DNA of 64,000 nt from Pyxicephalus adspersus (GCF_032062135.1 NC_092859.1:122710725-122774724), one strand, 5' to 3'; numbered from the stretch's first letter, positions 35,106 through 47,800 are shown. The notes: a model not told the origin generated them from the sequence alone. A program made the numbers and translations.

Positions 35106-35635
35106 TACCAATTAATATTATTTTATTATTAATGTTTTATTTCATTTTAAGTTTTGGTGTGTTTGAAGGAGAAGCCTCCAATTGTATAATTGCAGTCAGG
35201 TTGGAAAACAATTCAACATTTTTTGGTAGCTGTATTCTTTTGTTTTCTTTTCCATTTTGGGCCTGACTTGTACGTTGTTAAGTGATTCATTAACATACAA
35301 ATCACTAGTCTTTTAGAGAAACTGCCTTTAGGAAAGGACCATTTAAAGGGAAGGTCATTCTGTCCCAGAACTTTTTTTTGTTGTTCGTTTTTAAAAGGCA
35401 GACATTTAATTTTTGGTTAAAAATATGGATTCAATGCTCCTTGACAATAAAAGTTAAATGGGTTAGGAAAGGAAGTTAAGGAAGTATTAAATCTATATTA
35501 CTTTTTTTCCTGTGTCCTAAAGTTTTTGGAATTTTTACCTTATTGTTGCTTTGTCAGAATGTCTCTGACAAAAGCACACAGTTCTATTTTCTTTTTTTTT
35601 ATATCTGATCCATGTTCCTTTGTTTGGGATTTACT

Positions 35636-37930
35636 CAAAGGGGGAGGTGTGTTTACTGGAAGTTACTCAAGGGGGGGGGGGATAGGTGTACTTAATATTA
35701 ATAATATTTTCCCATAATTTGAGAAGGTCCCCTGACTTTGTTCACACCTGATATTGATAATATTTTTCATTATCTAAGAGGATCCACTTACATTGGTCAT
35801 ACCTGTAATCAGAGTTACCCCACAATAAGAAAATATTACCAAGTCATCATAATGGGTGTTTCAGTTCTTCACACTTTCATTGATTGAGTATTGTTTATGA
35901 GCAACTTCCCAGTGCAGTCTTACTATGTGCCATATTGGTTATAGATACAGATATACTTAGACTGATGAGACCTTAGTGAATAGTGAGTGATATAAATCAG
36001 TACCATTGTACTTAGGCTACCGTTGCCTGAGGCTAGCCTCCACTGAGGACATCTTCCTGAGACACACTTTTCTGGATTTGCTTTCATGCTTGCTTCTGGA
36101 TAAACTTGTTTTGCTTCTTTGCAATTGCTTATCAATGTGACCTCTCCCAGAGGAACAGGAGGATTCTAGGTATCTGAGTGCCCATGCCATAGGGTATGTG
36201 AACTATTGTGGTCTGCAGCACATGGTAATAGTGAGTCCCCAGCCCGGGACTCTGCCAAGCTGGACGCATATTCTTGTAAGCTATCTGTTTCACAAGCTAA
36301 TGGTCGATCCATAATGCTTACACAGCACTGATGGGAAGGATCGGTTACGTGCACCGCACTGCACAGCAGAAGGCATGCAAAGGGATGCAGACTTATGAAA
36401 TGTGTGTAGTCTGATGATGTGGGGATGACTACAGGTAGTGTATCTGGTAATATAGATATATAGATAATATAGTATAATCAATGTGACAGGTCTCAGTCCT
36501 ATGTCTTAGTATATTTTATCATTTACAACAATAATCCTCAAAGTATTAGTGACATGTGCCTATGTTAATGCATGTGCCCTAAGCATCCTTTAGGAGACAG
36601 GCGGATTCCAAGGCTCACCAACCTACAGCTGTGAGTGTCTGCAATCAAGAAATACTTCTAATAAAGGCACAGAGTGCCCACGCCTATGATGGACTTGATT
36701 GATGGAGTAGTTGGGCATATATCTTTTAAAACTATAATATTGGACTTTTCTACCACAATCATGAAAATTATGGACTGTTTAAGAAAGCACAATAGACTGC
36801 GGGGAACTACCTAAATTGCCTTTCTCTTTTTAACATATCAGAAACTTAATTCTAACTTTCAAAGAAAATTTTATTGCATATGCTAATAAATGAAGAATTG
36901 AGAATGATGAATGGAATCCAGACATAAACGATCATTGTCGTAGTGTGGTTAATGCTTCGATAGCCACAAGCGGGGGTCTGTTGCACCTCAAAATTGTTTT
37001 TAGATATTTATAGATATATGTGAATAGATATATATATATATATATAATGTATGTGTATAGGTGCAGGAATGTTGTGTTTAAATATGGAACCTGTTTTTCT
37101 TTGTACTGGCCATCTGGATCACCTACGGGATGTCTTATCAGTGGTTATCAAAGAACCTCAACCAAGGAACAATAAACAAAACAAATAATAAAACATGTCA
37201 GTACACAAGATCTAGTTCTCATAACAAACTGGTTACCAGTAGGACCCACAAGGGGTAATAAATCCATCAAGCCTGAGTTAGCAAGAGATGGATGAATAAC
37301 TGGACAGGTGGGTTGGGTTGATGACCCAGCTGGACCTTTTGTTGACCCCTAAACTTAGATTCCAGCTCCAGATTCACATATCAAATTAAGCTGGGAGGTC
37401 CCTCAAATTACATTAACCAACCCCAATCTAGTAGGGTGTGTGTCAACTGATGGTCATCATACAGAACACATCCACTAACCAATCCAAGAGCCCCACGGAT
37501 ACCTAATGGGAATTAACTATATAAAAATGGGAACTGAGAGAACTTAAATCTCTCTTGTCTTGCTTGCTCTTGCTCGGGCTTGCTCTCTTTGTCTCCTGAG
37601 GGTCTCCTTAGGTAAGCTAGTAGTTAGGAGTAAGTAGGTTAGGAGTCCTGAGGTACCCATTAACCTCTTAGCATGTAGCTATAAGATTTTCCTGATTGTA
37701 GTCTTTTAGGTGTCTATAGTATTATTGCATTACTTTGCCATTTTGTAATTACTATATTGTGTACTAAGCATTATTAGATTATTACAGTTACCTACTAATA
37801 ACCTTATTTCCATGAACTGTATATATTATTGATTGGAGTTCAATTCAGTAAAAAAAGGTTTGACTTACCTGTAGAGAGGAAAAGGTGCTTTGGGAATGTT
37901 AAACTCTGGACTATATTTTTGACTCCTTGT
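35636..37930 (+). promoter_or_regulatory. LTR-like region with purine tract, TATA box and 5' splice donor
   Basis: A purine tract AAAGGGGGAGG (35637-35647) is directly followed by TGTGTTTACTGG, as at a 3' LTR start. Much further on, ACTATATAAAAATGGG (37517-37532) looks like a TATA box. About 85 bases later comes CTTAGGTAAGCTAG (donor at about 37611), preceded by a pyrimidine-rich 'TCTTGCTTGCTCTTGC' leader. TATA, short leader and donor fit a long retroviral LTR of U3-R type. The right end and a second LTR were not found, so this is inference. It lies on the same strand as the Gag-like frame. Confidence 0.4.
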
Positions 37931-38026
37931 TCCTGATGGTTTATTTTACTCTAAAAAAATACTCTAAAAAGAGGAAGGACCAAGGTGTCCATGGGCAATG
38001 TTTGTTCCTGGGAAGGTGATACACTG

Positions 38027-38250
38027 GGCCTGAATTATCAATGAAATCCGCGCTGGTCGTACTTTCTGGGCATACTTTCGCGCTTCCAGCGAGCCGGTTT
38101 CCAGCGGTCTGGAGTCGAGTGCGCTCGTACACTCGCCCCCCTCACTGCCAGCCGGATTCCTGCCTTGATAATAATGAGCAATAGGGGTCACGAATCTGCC
38201 AATTAAGGCGATTAGATTTCAGCTGCGCGATTAAGGAGGATCTGTTAAGC
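38027..38250. repeat. Dispersed repeat, relative of 7523-7790
   Basis: Begins 'TGGGCCTGAATTATCAATGA', has a GC-rich middle, and ends with 'TCAGCTGCGCGATTAAGGAG'. It is interrupted on the right by a TA microsatellite. Confidence 0.6.
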
Positions 38251-38259
38251 TGTCACTGG

Positions 38260-38324
<65 letters not shown>

Positions 38325-38327
38325 GCT
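38251..38327. repeat. (TA)n microsatellite
   Basis: More than 30 TA units, almost uninterrupted. Confidence 0.95.
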
Positions 38328-39420
38328 TTGGATTCAATGCACGGTACTTTCGGGGGGTAGCAGCACCTCAAAACAGTAGGTAGGTGCCAAGCAACTGCAG
38401 TACTTGTTGTTTGGGTGCACTTGGATAAGTGTGATTGGGGTGAGTGGAATCAGGATGCTTTAATAAGGATCAGATGCAATGAAATAAAGGACACTTATCA
38501 CTCTGAAGGAACATGGATTTACCAAACTAAACAGTCATACAGTGTAACAAACATACGTACAAACTGTGCATGTACAATACAGAATGATTCTGAATAAAAT
38601 TAAAATCACAAAATGCACTTGTGTGCTAGAAACATCTTCCTACAAAACTAAATTGACAAACTGCTACTTCTATGATCCCGCCTAAGCAACTTGAACTAGA
38701 TCATTTTATTTCCATTATATTCAAAGTTATTATAGAATCATACCATCATACTCTCTTACCTGCAATAAAATGGATGATACTCCTTACCTTGATGGAAAAT
38801 GGGTCTAACGCATAGAAAGTTCCTACCAGAAACAACTGAGTTTCCCCCTCCGCTTTCTATGCAACCCATATTTGAGTCCTCTCTTTAAAGCAAGATTTTT
38901 AGTTTCAGGGTGTCATTGCTAGAAGTGTAATCTGATTTTATTTTTATGGATGTCTATTTTACATACTTGACATTGGCTGGGTTGTTGATCTGTTGCTTTG
39001 CATTATCATGTGGACTGTTATGCATTATGCATATCATATGCACAGTAATAAGAGATACGTTTTTAAAATACAAATAGGTGTTTGTGTACTTCCCTAACTG
39101 ACCATACTAACCAAACTATCATTCTGAGAGGGTGCCAAAATGGTGCTTTTTAAAATAGTTCTCAAAAAAATTTTCCTTGCTATGACCCAAATATTTTTCA
39201 AGCTTTGATTTACGATGTTGCGTTAAAACAAATGTACTGGTGCACTTGAACTGGAACTACAGCACACTACAAAGCATGGTAATGCACTACCATGTATTGC
39301 ATCACTAATAATTTTGCATGCACCTTTAAAAGCATGTTAGGCAGCCCATCAAAATAAATGTGTTGGCTTAGCAAAACACACATTAAAGTGTGATATCCCT
39401 GTGATATGTAAAAGTGTTTT
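38328..39420. other. Intergenic sequence, no gene seen
   Basis: Nothing recognisable. Confidence 0.5.
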
Positions 39421-39429
39421 CCCTAAGAC

Positions 39430-39662
39430 CTACTTCAATCCACTCTTGTTTCCAGAGATAAAACCCGCCCACCGCCCTGAGCCTGTGATCCATACGAGGG
39501 ACGTGGTCTGCAGCTCTCGCCGGTGCGCCCCCCAAGCAGGGTCCTTCTCCTGACTCCACTGGGGGGTGCACTGGCCAGACCACCGCTGGTCTCCGTGCTC
39601 TTGTGGCCCACCTGTCAGACTGCCACGAACCACTAGTGGTCGGGTTGGGGACCCCTGCTCTA
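39430..39662. mobile_element. hAT-type MITE, GC-rich family, copy
   Basis: Shares 'GCCTGTGATCCATACGAGGG', 'GGTGCGCCCCCC' and the end 'CGAACCACTAGTGGTCGG' with 51879-52077 and 63040-63310. The right end is 'TTGGGGACCCCTG'. The left end is not exact. Confidence 0.65.
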
Positions 39663-40264
39663 AAGTGTTGGAAGTCAGTGATACAATTTAGACTGACTTA
39701 CATGTTTATTGATTAGCCAATTATTTACAAGCTTTTAGCTTGGTGGGTTTGTTCTAACTCAATCGACAGGCTTCAATAAGAGTCCTGGTGCTTTGGCTGT
39801 TATTGTCTTGGATTTTGTCAAAAAGACCTCACGTGCTGACTTCCAGATATATTGCTGGGCACAATAAAGACAGCAATTGATGTGGTCCAAAACTGGTGTA
39901 GTCCTATTCTGGAACAAAGATGACATGAAGGACCTTTACAGTATTAAATATGTGCCTGCTATCATAGAAATAGGTTTCATGTAAGGACTGTTAGCCCTGA
40001 GATATTTTCATTCTATTCATGTTACCTCTGTTCTACAACAAATCTTTGAAACATCATCAATGAATTATACTTCTAATAATGCAAGAGAGGGAATACCATG
40101 CCCGGGCACAAGGTAATCTTCACACATGAGACCTAATTGGGTGAAGGCAAGAAAGACTGTTCTATGATCCCACTTTTTTGATATTGTGGTAGCCTCAGGT
40201 TTACCACACAGGTGACTGTTCTTTTAGCTTATAGAAACATCAGGAAATGTTAAAAAATAAAGCT

Positions 40265-40370
40265 ACACATACAAAGTCCATGCAGATAGTACCCTGGCTA
40301 TGATCTGAATTGAGATCCTAATGCTGCAAGGTCAGAGTGCTAACCACTAAAGCCATCATGCTTCCTAAAT
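40265..40370 (-). mobile_element. Truncated tRNA-headed SINE
   Basis: Same head family as 13912-14246: on the plus strand 'AGTCCATGCAGATAGTACCC' and 'AGAGTGCTAACCACTAAAGC'. The body and tail are missing. Confidence 0.7.
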
Positions 40371-42633
40371 AAGTTTTACTACAGATACTTGTTTCCTAAA
40401 GACGTGTGGAATATATGCAGAACAAATTGAATATTCTCTTTTGTACTCAATCATGTCCAGATGAAATATGTGTTGTAAAATGAAAACAGATTTGCCTAGT
40501 GAATGGTGAATTCTCCATTTGTTTACATTTCTCTTCTTTCCAGGACAATCCAGACATTGAATGGCTCATCTTGTTGACTTTTAGAGAAGCAACAAGAAGG
40601 AAGTGATTAAATCTGAAGATTGGAATAGTAAAAAAAAACATATTACGGGTAAATAGAGAGCCATACATCAAATGGGAACATACAAATACCTTTTATTTAA
40701 AACATTCTAGAGTTCAGGTACACTTTAAGGATGACTTTAAGAATGACATCTTACAAATAAAAAATGTGTTTAATGACACTTAGCAAGTATTACAAGTTAA
40801 ATAATATAATAAAAAATATTACTGTAAAAACAAAAAGGTGTGATCAAATACACAATTTATGTGTTTAAATATGTGTGTGTGTGTGTGTGTTTTGTAGTGC
40901 CACACAATCCTGGGAGCAACCAATCTTGCAGTGTTACACTGCAGATAATAAAGGGTCCTAAAGAATTTACATATGCTGACCAGTCAGGAAAAGCACTCTA
41001 ACCAAGTCTTCATTCATCTCTGTATGAGTAAGCATTGGAGTTCACTGAAATCTTAGCTATTTGTCCTCTTTGGAGTGGATCTTGATAGTCTAACAGCTTC
41101 TAATGTGAACAATCAGCAGATGATTTTTAGCTGGTATAGCCAACACCAACCCAAAGTTGGCGTTGTGATCTTTAAGAAGACACAACTTTACATTTAGGCA
41201 GAACTAAACTTAGTTTGCTTATGCCCCAGGTATTGTTTATCCTTCATTGAAAAATGAAGTATCTGTCCCCTCCTCTGTGAATATCAGCCAATGGGAATTC
41301 CCCACATTGTGTTTATTAACAACCACTAAATCTTGTTTTTTTCTACAGAAGTTTATTTATGCTTTTAAAGCATCTGAAGAGAGGAGGGAGGGCTTGTTTT
41401 AAAACTTGTTTTACTTAAGAATACGTACATAGTTTAATGTCCACAGTCTGGGCACAGGTGAATTAAAGGCATCTGACAATAAACTGTGTAAATAATAACT
41501 TTATATTTTCAAGAATGTGAAAAGAAAATCCCTGTTTACTTATTTCATTTACATATATTTGGATAATTACAGTGACACAGGTTTTATGTAAAAATTCTCA
41601 AGGTATTTAGTGGATCAAGCTCTGCAATTTACGGCAGTGTCAGTGACTGCAGTGCTGCTGCTGTAGCATTACCTGTTCTGTTATTGCGGCACAATATGAT
41701 TTGTATTCTTAATGACAAAAAACTTCACAAATACAGCACATTCAAAAAAACATGAGCTAACACGAGAGCAAATTTATCAGTAATATTAAGACTGCTTTAC
41801 TACATGAAGATTTTTGCATTATTGTTGATTGCAGTGGTTGGAAGCACGTGTACAGATATGGCAAGGACACAGGCAGGATCAGTGTAATGAGGGTAAGGGG
41901 GTTGGTGGGCAGGTGTGATGAGGAGGGAGCTGCAGGGGCGAGAATGGGCAAAGGGGTAGGGGGTCTATTGATTTGACATTAAAGTGCTGTGGTAGATTTC
42001 AGTGGTGACGTGGGTGAATAGGAGTTTTGGCAAACTGGTGATCAATGGGAAGGGAGGGGATGTAATTGAAGGTAAGGGGTGAGTACTGCCAGCATTCCTT
42101 TACGGCAAAAGCAGCGGCCAAGTCATGGAAACGGGGTTTTTGGTGATGTGAGCTGTTAAAGATAACACTGTCATAATGAAGGCCAAAAAACACTTTTAGG
42201 ATTCATGGCTCAGGTTTGATGACATCATTTACACTTGAATGATCATCAATAAGGTCTGACACCTCCAAGGAATAAGGCACTACTACAAGCACTGACAAAA
42301 AAGTACAAAAGAAGGAGAACTAGAAATATATTTTTTGTAAAGATATATTTATGAAGAGGAGGATATATTTAAGATAAATAGTAGTATTGAGTGAAGTTTT
42401 CACTTTTGGTAAAGTAAAACAGATCTTTCTTGGTTTGACACTTCAAAAAAGTTAATTTCTTCAATACATTTTTTTTTTAGGCGACTTGACTTAATAAATC
42501 CAGCAGTAAGTGAACTTCAAGCTAATATATCTCCCTCTATGTTTAATACTGCACTACTCATATACATTGCTCAGGTATATGTTGATCGGAATAGGCAAAT
42601 ATAAAAATGACCTACAAAAATTATTTCAAAAAG
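40371..42633. other. PCSK5 3' flank / 3' UTR region and unassigned repeat-like sequence
   Basis: Non-coding for all I can tell. A (GT)n run lies at 40874-40890. The interval 41757-42193 has minus-strand frames, His/Pro-rich, that look like a dispersed repeat, but I cannot name it. The PCSK5 poly(A) site was not placed. Confidence 0.4.
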
Positions 42634-43049
42634 TCATACTTTGTTAATGCATGCCAATTCCTGCAACACTCTACTATCAGCTGGCTTTAACTTAAAGCTG
42701 TACTTTTTGTACACAGTCCCATCTCCAGTGCTGTATACTACATCACATTCATCCATACTGTCTTCCTCTTCAGCATCAGAGTCATTCTTATGAATAATGG
42801 TGTCCTCACAGTATGTCATAGCACGGGAACTGCCGTTCAGTCTTTCATAGCTCTGTTTCCAACAAAGGATCTTCTTAGACTTGGCTTGTTTCATAGCAAA
42901 TACCGCCACTGTTATGATCAACAATACCAGAACCAGAACAGGGGTCACTGCAGAATAATGAGAGATTTTGGGAGGCAATCTGTTGGCGAGCTTCAGGTTC
43001 TTTAAGGCAACTTGCTCAGCTTCAACTTGCAGGTGTTTTATGCAAAGTA
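42634..43049 (-). CDS. pcsk5: PCSK5 last exon: transmembrane segment and cytoplasmic tail
   Basis: This is the terminal exon of the membrane-bound (PC5/6B-type) convertase. The acceptor is pyrimidine-rich, 'TTCTGCTCTTTCTCTTGTAG'. Two bases complete the codon begun in the previous exon, then 137 codons lead to TGA (42634-42636). Features in order: luminal 'LCIKHLQVEAEQ'; transmembrane helix 'VTPVLVLVLLIITVAVFAM'; basic stop-transfer 'KQAKSKK'; 'SYERLNGSS'; acidic cluster 'DSDAEEEDSMDECD'; and 'VVYSTGDGTVYKKY', close to the tail motif of mammalian PC5B. The tail is where PC5B carries trans-Golgi sorting information. It ends with an extra segment (about the last 20 residues) that I do not recognise from mammals. 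The long TM form distinguishes it from PCSK6, which has no TM. Confidence 0.9.
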
Positions 43050-43297
43050 CTACAAGAGAAAGAGCAGAATAATTATTAAAATTTCATAGGAATCTGCTAA
43101 TTCACTAAGGCAGTACAGAATGCAAAGTGTAGTACCCACTGCAACCAATCAACATACATCCTATATTGGTCTGGCTTCAGTACACACAATTTCTGACTGC
43201 TGGTATCAGTTGGTTATATACTGCTCTTTGCTCTGCACTTTTCTGAATATTTTTTTTTCACATTAATATCACAAACATTTGTAATAAACTGGCTTAA

Positions 43298-43941
43298 AGC
43301 AGACCTATATTTAAAATGTTTACTTTACAAAAAAGGGTGCAGCACCTCCGTTTTCTGTTGTGATCGCAAATGGGAGCACAAAGCCTCCTGGGATACCTAT
43401 GTCATGCATCCTGGGAGGCTATTGGCTGCTACATCTGCGGATGCCCAATTTCTGGCATGTGCAGAAGGAGCTCTTTCTTTAATGGGAGAAAAATATTGCT
43501 AATCTCACGCATGCGCAGTGAGATGGGCACTCTTTTTCCCTATCTACATCACCTGCTCTCGTGCCTGTGCAGTGTGAGATTGGGTGACATATGTTGAACC
43601 CGGGAGAATAGAGTGCAGAAGATGGCGCCCCTCTGTGCCAGGCCAAAGAAAACTACCAGGATGACACGGGACTCCCAATGGATTGACGGATCTGCATGAT
43701 TAAAGGTAAAGGTGTTTTTTGACTTTAGTTCCTCTTTGTGTAAAACCATTTCACAGATGCGATCTGTTTAGATGATGTTGAGGTACTAAAGTCCCACTGT
43801 GAAAAATCTGATCAGCCAGGTGGATATTGCAGAAAGAGACAGGCGATGTCCTTTTCGCAAAAAATAAGATGGTGGTGAAAGAAGATGGTGGTGCTCTATG
43901 ATGGAAGGGGTACAGGCAAATAACATTGGTTTAGTTCCGCT
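43298..43941. mobile_element. piggyBac-like MITE with TTAA target duplications, in PCSK5 intron
   Basis: TTAA at 43294-43297 and 43942-43945. The ends are AGCAGACCTATATTT and AGCGGAACTAAACC (inward). Internally 'CATGCGCAGTGAGAT' and similar blocks are shared with 7017-7492. Confidence 0.7.
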
Positions 43942-44289
43942 TTAAGGTGACAACACACAAGCGTTAGGTATACAGTGTAAAAAAATTAATGTTGAGAACT
44001 TGTCCTCCACCCAGATCCAATCAACATGGGGTGTAATGCACAACTGAAATTAGGGAGAATGTGATCATTTACCTGAATGTGCATGGTCAGCTTTTGATCA
44101 GCAAATTACTACTAACTATATAATGTGTGGGTTTTGCTGAATGAATATACATTCAGTCAATTCCTTAAGCCCTTAAACTATATACAGTAGTTGATAATGT
44201 TTACTGATATACCATCTAAGGAACATCTAAAAATGTGAATTTATATCCCCAGGAAATCATCATCAAAATAGTACAGTATATTATAGAAA

Positions 44290-44420
44290 GTCGATTTTAG
44301 GCCACGTACACATGCCAGATAATTCTTGACTATTCATCTTGTGTGAAAATCTGACATGTGCAGAGCAGCCCCTTGTTGTTCATCAATCAGGAACAACCGT
44401 TGTGTACTCCTATGGAGGAA
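44290..44420. repeat. hAT-MITE-like fragment
   Basis: Starts 'TTTAGGCCACGTACACATGC', a type of end common in frog hAT MITEs. The partner end was not found. Confidence 0.3.
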
Positions 44421-44799
44421 AGCACAGCAGGGTACTGCTTGCTCATCATTTTTCTCTTCTCTCCTTCCTTTGCACTTGTACTTTCATCCATCACTGACCA
44501 GTCAGGTATCTGTACCTGTGATATTCAGATATTAAGTAACTATCATGCCTTATCTTTATTGCGAAGCCATTTAACTGATAAAAGTTGACTGTTTTTTTAG
44601 GCTTCTGTGTTAAGTACATATGATTATAGATCTCATCAGTTTCATGTATTCCCTCAAAATCACTGGTGTGAACAGACTGTAAAGTGGCTAAATCTGAACT
44701 CTGCTCACTCTGCAGACATATTTGCATCTAAAACTCCAATACTGACTTTGTCTTTACTAACACATTCAGGATAGTGTCAGTACTGCATTAATTCTTGTT

Positions 44800-45495
44800 T
44801 CTGAGAACATTTAATTGATTTATCTCACTAGTTTACGTATTGTATTATATTGTAGACTTGTTTCTGGTTGTTGTCCCGCTAATAAAATGATTGTATCTTA
44901 TGTATCTATATTGTATCATGGACATATGGTGGATATGGTTGTATCAGATTTATATTTTATGTATCTCTGCTTCTAGTTGTCTTGCTATTTTTCACATTGT
45001 GCCTCTGTGGACATGTTTCTCTGTCTCACTAGTATACTGACTGTATCTCTTTAAGAATGCTTCTGAATGGGCCTGATTTATTAAAGTTCTCCAAGGCTGG
45101 AGAGGATACACTTTCATCAGTGAAGCTGAGTGATCCAGCAAACCTGGATTGGATTGGATTTCCTAAAGTCATTTGCTATTTGCTGGCAAATATTTTGAAT
45201 TCTGAACCAGATCTATTGTAGCTCTGAAGAGATGTTTTTGGCTATCTCACTAGTTTACTAATTGTATCTCTGCAGACATGTTTCTAGTTGTCTCAAATAT
45301 TGATTGTATCTTTCATATTTCAGGTTGTCCTGTTATTACCATGATTGTGAATATCTTTCTGGTTTTCTCAGTATTATAATGTTTGTATCTCTTTGGACAT
45401 GCCTCTGGTTGTCTCAGTATTATACTGATTGTGGCTGCACAGACATGTTTCTGGTGGTTTTTACTGGTATACTGGTTGTATCTGTTTGGACATGA
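44800..45495. repeat. Intronic minisatellite, about 45-48 bp units, split by a MITE
   Basis: Units of 'CAGTATTATACTGATTGT' then 'ATCTCTGTGGACATGTTTCT' then 'GGTTGTCT'. GACATG landmarks include about 45012, 45276, 45396 and 45441. The array is interrupted by the MITE at about 45068-45225. The frames at 45304-45507 are by-products. Confidence 0.75.
45068..45225. mobile_element. MITE, TGGGCCTGATTTAT family, copy 2 (truncated)
   Basis: Left end TGGGCCTGATTTATTAAAG, then 'GTGATCCAGCAAACCTGG'. It stops near 'GAACCAGATCTATTG'; the right arm is lost. Confidence 0.7.
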
Positions 45496-46309
45496 TATAT
45501 ATAGCAAACATTTTCCTACTCATTTAGTTCACTTAGGCAACGCAGCTGTTTTATTTTAAATACAGAAATTTATATAATATTTAAATATTTATATAATAAG
45601 TAAAATCCAAACTGAATTTTTGCTTACGTTAATAGATAGGTGAAGGGTACACAGCTTCATCTTACATTACATTTGCAAAATGAAAGTTCTGTACTCCTTT
45701 ATCAAATCAACTCCAAGGGAAAAAATGCTAAATTACTTATGATACCTTATCATACAAATCATGAAGTTGTAAATGATATTTTATATCTAATAAAACTAAA
45801 TTATAAAAAAGGAAGTTCCTTTAACCTTTATCCTACCAAACATCTAACCAATAAAAATATATCAAATAAAAAAATATGCATAGCACACATTACATCAGCT
45901 CTCTCAGACTCTCTATCTGTCTCTCTCCCCCTCCCGTGCTGGGCACCACCTCCACCATTGACTTCTTCAATGCAGTAACTTCAGCCCCCAGGGTGATCAC
46001 AGCACACATGGCTGTTTGATACCCAGGACCAGATGCAGGTCTAGTTCTCCAGGACTTTGCACCTTTCTGTGGGGTGGACTATGTGGATTTAGTAGAGTGT
46101 GAATTAATAGGAAGACTTCGGTAACGAGAGGGTAAATGTAAAGGTTAAATGTAAGAACAGTTATTGAATAAACTGGATATCTGAGTATAATCTGATCCAA
46201 CCTTGATGTCTGCTGTTCCAGCTGTGATATGTTCCTTAATATATTATTTAGTTATTAGTAAATATTTAAAAAATAATACATTTCCACACTTCCGCTGCTG
46301 GGGTAAGGG
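45496..46309. other. PCSK5 intron, no feature seen
   Basis: The 112-codon frame at 45640-45978 has no family features. Confidence 0.5.
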
Positions 46310-46490
46310 GACATTCCCTATCCTCCGTATGCATTGCGGAGGAGAGGGATTTCCTTTCAGAGGCATTACTGGTGGAGGATGGAGCCATCATTGCGGGATT
46401 CGAGAGAAAGTCTGGCCTAGTGTGCCTTGACCTCCTGAAATGGCCTAGTGGACAAAAAGGTTTGCTGACCCCTGGTCTTGATAATAAAAG
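46310..46490. repeat. hAT-type MITE fragment in PCSK5 intron
   Basis: The right end 'TTTGCTGACCCCTGGTCTT' and the GC-rich interior resemble the family at 39430-39662. Confidence 0.4.
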
Positions 46491-46947
46491 ATATAGCAGC
46501 TTTGGCAGAAGCGGCATAACTGATTTCAGTCTCTGTAGCCTCCATGATACTTCTGAATCATAGAATATCTTATTCTAAAGTGGAATCGTGATCTGTGTTT
46601 TATACAAGGCCTCTGTTCTGGCAAGCTGGTTGTTTTTCTATACATTGCTGCTAGTGTCAACACACAATGTTGTATTTATGGTAAAGCAATCACTGCCAAC
46701 ATAGCTTTCCCATCCCTATGGCTTGTACTTGAAGGGGATCTCCCATAATTCTTGGGGGGGTCTTTTCTTCCAAGATCACACTGATTGGCAGTTGGTAGGC
46801 AGTGGTTGTGTCTGGAAACTAAACTCACGGAAGAACAGTTGAATGTTAGAATGAAATTAATCTTGAGGAAGTAACTGTGTCACAATTTGCATGGTTTTTG
46901 GATTAGAAGAATAGGATGAAGCAAAAATGTTTGTGGCATATACATAC

Positions 46948-47119
46948 CAGAGTTCAGGTCACAAAAACAGCAATCGTTCTGATCATTCTGTGAATCACAA
47001 CAGCTGATGCATCTCATTTCTTCAGGTGACCAGGCACTATTGGTTTTGCATGTTATGCAGTGATTTGGCCCTGGGCCAGAGCAGTGCCTACACGACATAT
47101 CACATGGTTGGCAAACACC
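46948..47119 (-). CDS. pcsk5: PCSK5 Cys-rich exon with paired-Cys segment
   Basis: 172 bases, entering in phase 0 and leaving in phase 1. The acceptor is 'TTTATCTTGCAG' and the donor 'CTCTG|GTATGT'. It encodes one furin-type Cys-rich repeat, 'VCQPCDMSCRHCSGPGPNHC', then 'ITCKTNSAW'. After that comes the distinctive 'CISCCDSQNDQNDCCFC', whose paired Cys match the segment just before the membrane in mammalian PC5B. The Cys-rich region binds heparan sulfate proteoglycans and TIMPs in the mammalian enzyme. Confidence 0.93.
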
Positions 47120-47219
47120 CTGCAAGATAAAGAATTATATCTAAAGTAGTAATAGTATATAAATGAATATATTCCTCAATGTGTTTTACACAAAAAAAAA
47201 CTTTTTTAAAAAAAGTTTC

Positions 47220-47800
47220 TTAATTTCGCCAGCATTTAGGAACCAGATTGTTAGGAAGTGCTTATTGGGCCATCGATTCTGTGCTGTGCGCCACTGCTAC
47301 TGCTGAGCGGTAACCCCTAGGGGTAAAAAAACGATGCTGAGAGCGGTGACCCTGAGTCACACTCGGGGTAGCTAAAACAGCAAAATAGAAAAATAAATCG
47401 AGTCTTACCTGATCCGCCGGCGTCCTTTTCTGCGATCCCGTCCTTTTGCATCCTGGCATCCTCTGCATCCGATGAGTCACCGGGGAGTTCCCAGTGACGT
47501 CAGTGCGTGCAGACGTTCCGTTCGAGGCGTGGCCGGAATTTCAAATCTATTTGTATTGCATTCAATACAATATAACTGCATTGAACGCAATACATTGGAT
47601 TTATATGTGTAAAAGCAGTACATTATCTTTCATTAGCATTTATTTTACAGTATATTATAATGGTATGAGTATAATATTTATTTATTTTTTTAAACAAGCG
47701 CTGTACACAGGCAAGATTCTTGTCCAATATCGTCCCCGAGCCAATTATTGGACAAGAACCACTGCAAATGTGTATCCAGCCTTACTCTGACTGTAAGATG
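47220..47800. repeat. GC-rich repeat related to the left part of the 8.9-kb element
   Basis: Both contain 'CTTACCTG' near a GC-rich block, TGACGTC (about 47497), a 'GGCCGGAATTTCAAAT'-like stretch, then inverted 'TGCATTCAATACAA' / 'TTGAACGCAATACA' arms. Ends and TTAA duplications were not resolved here, so this is a family-level guess. Confidence 0.45.

Noticed and set aside
20586..42633. RFK gene expected between PCSK5 and GCNT by mammalian synteny
   Set aside because: I found no exon resembling riboflavin kinase. Absence here is by eye only.
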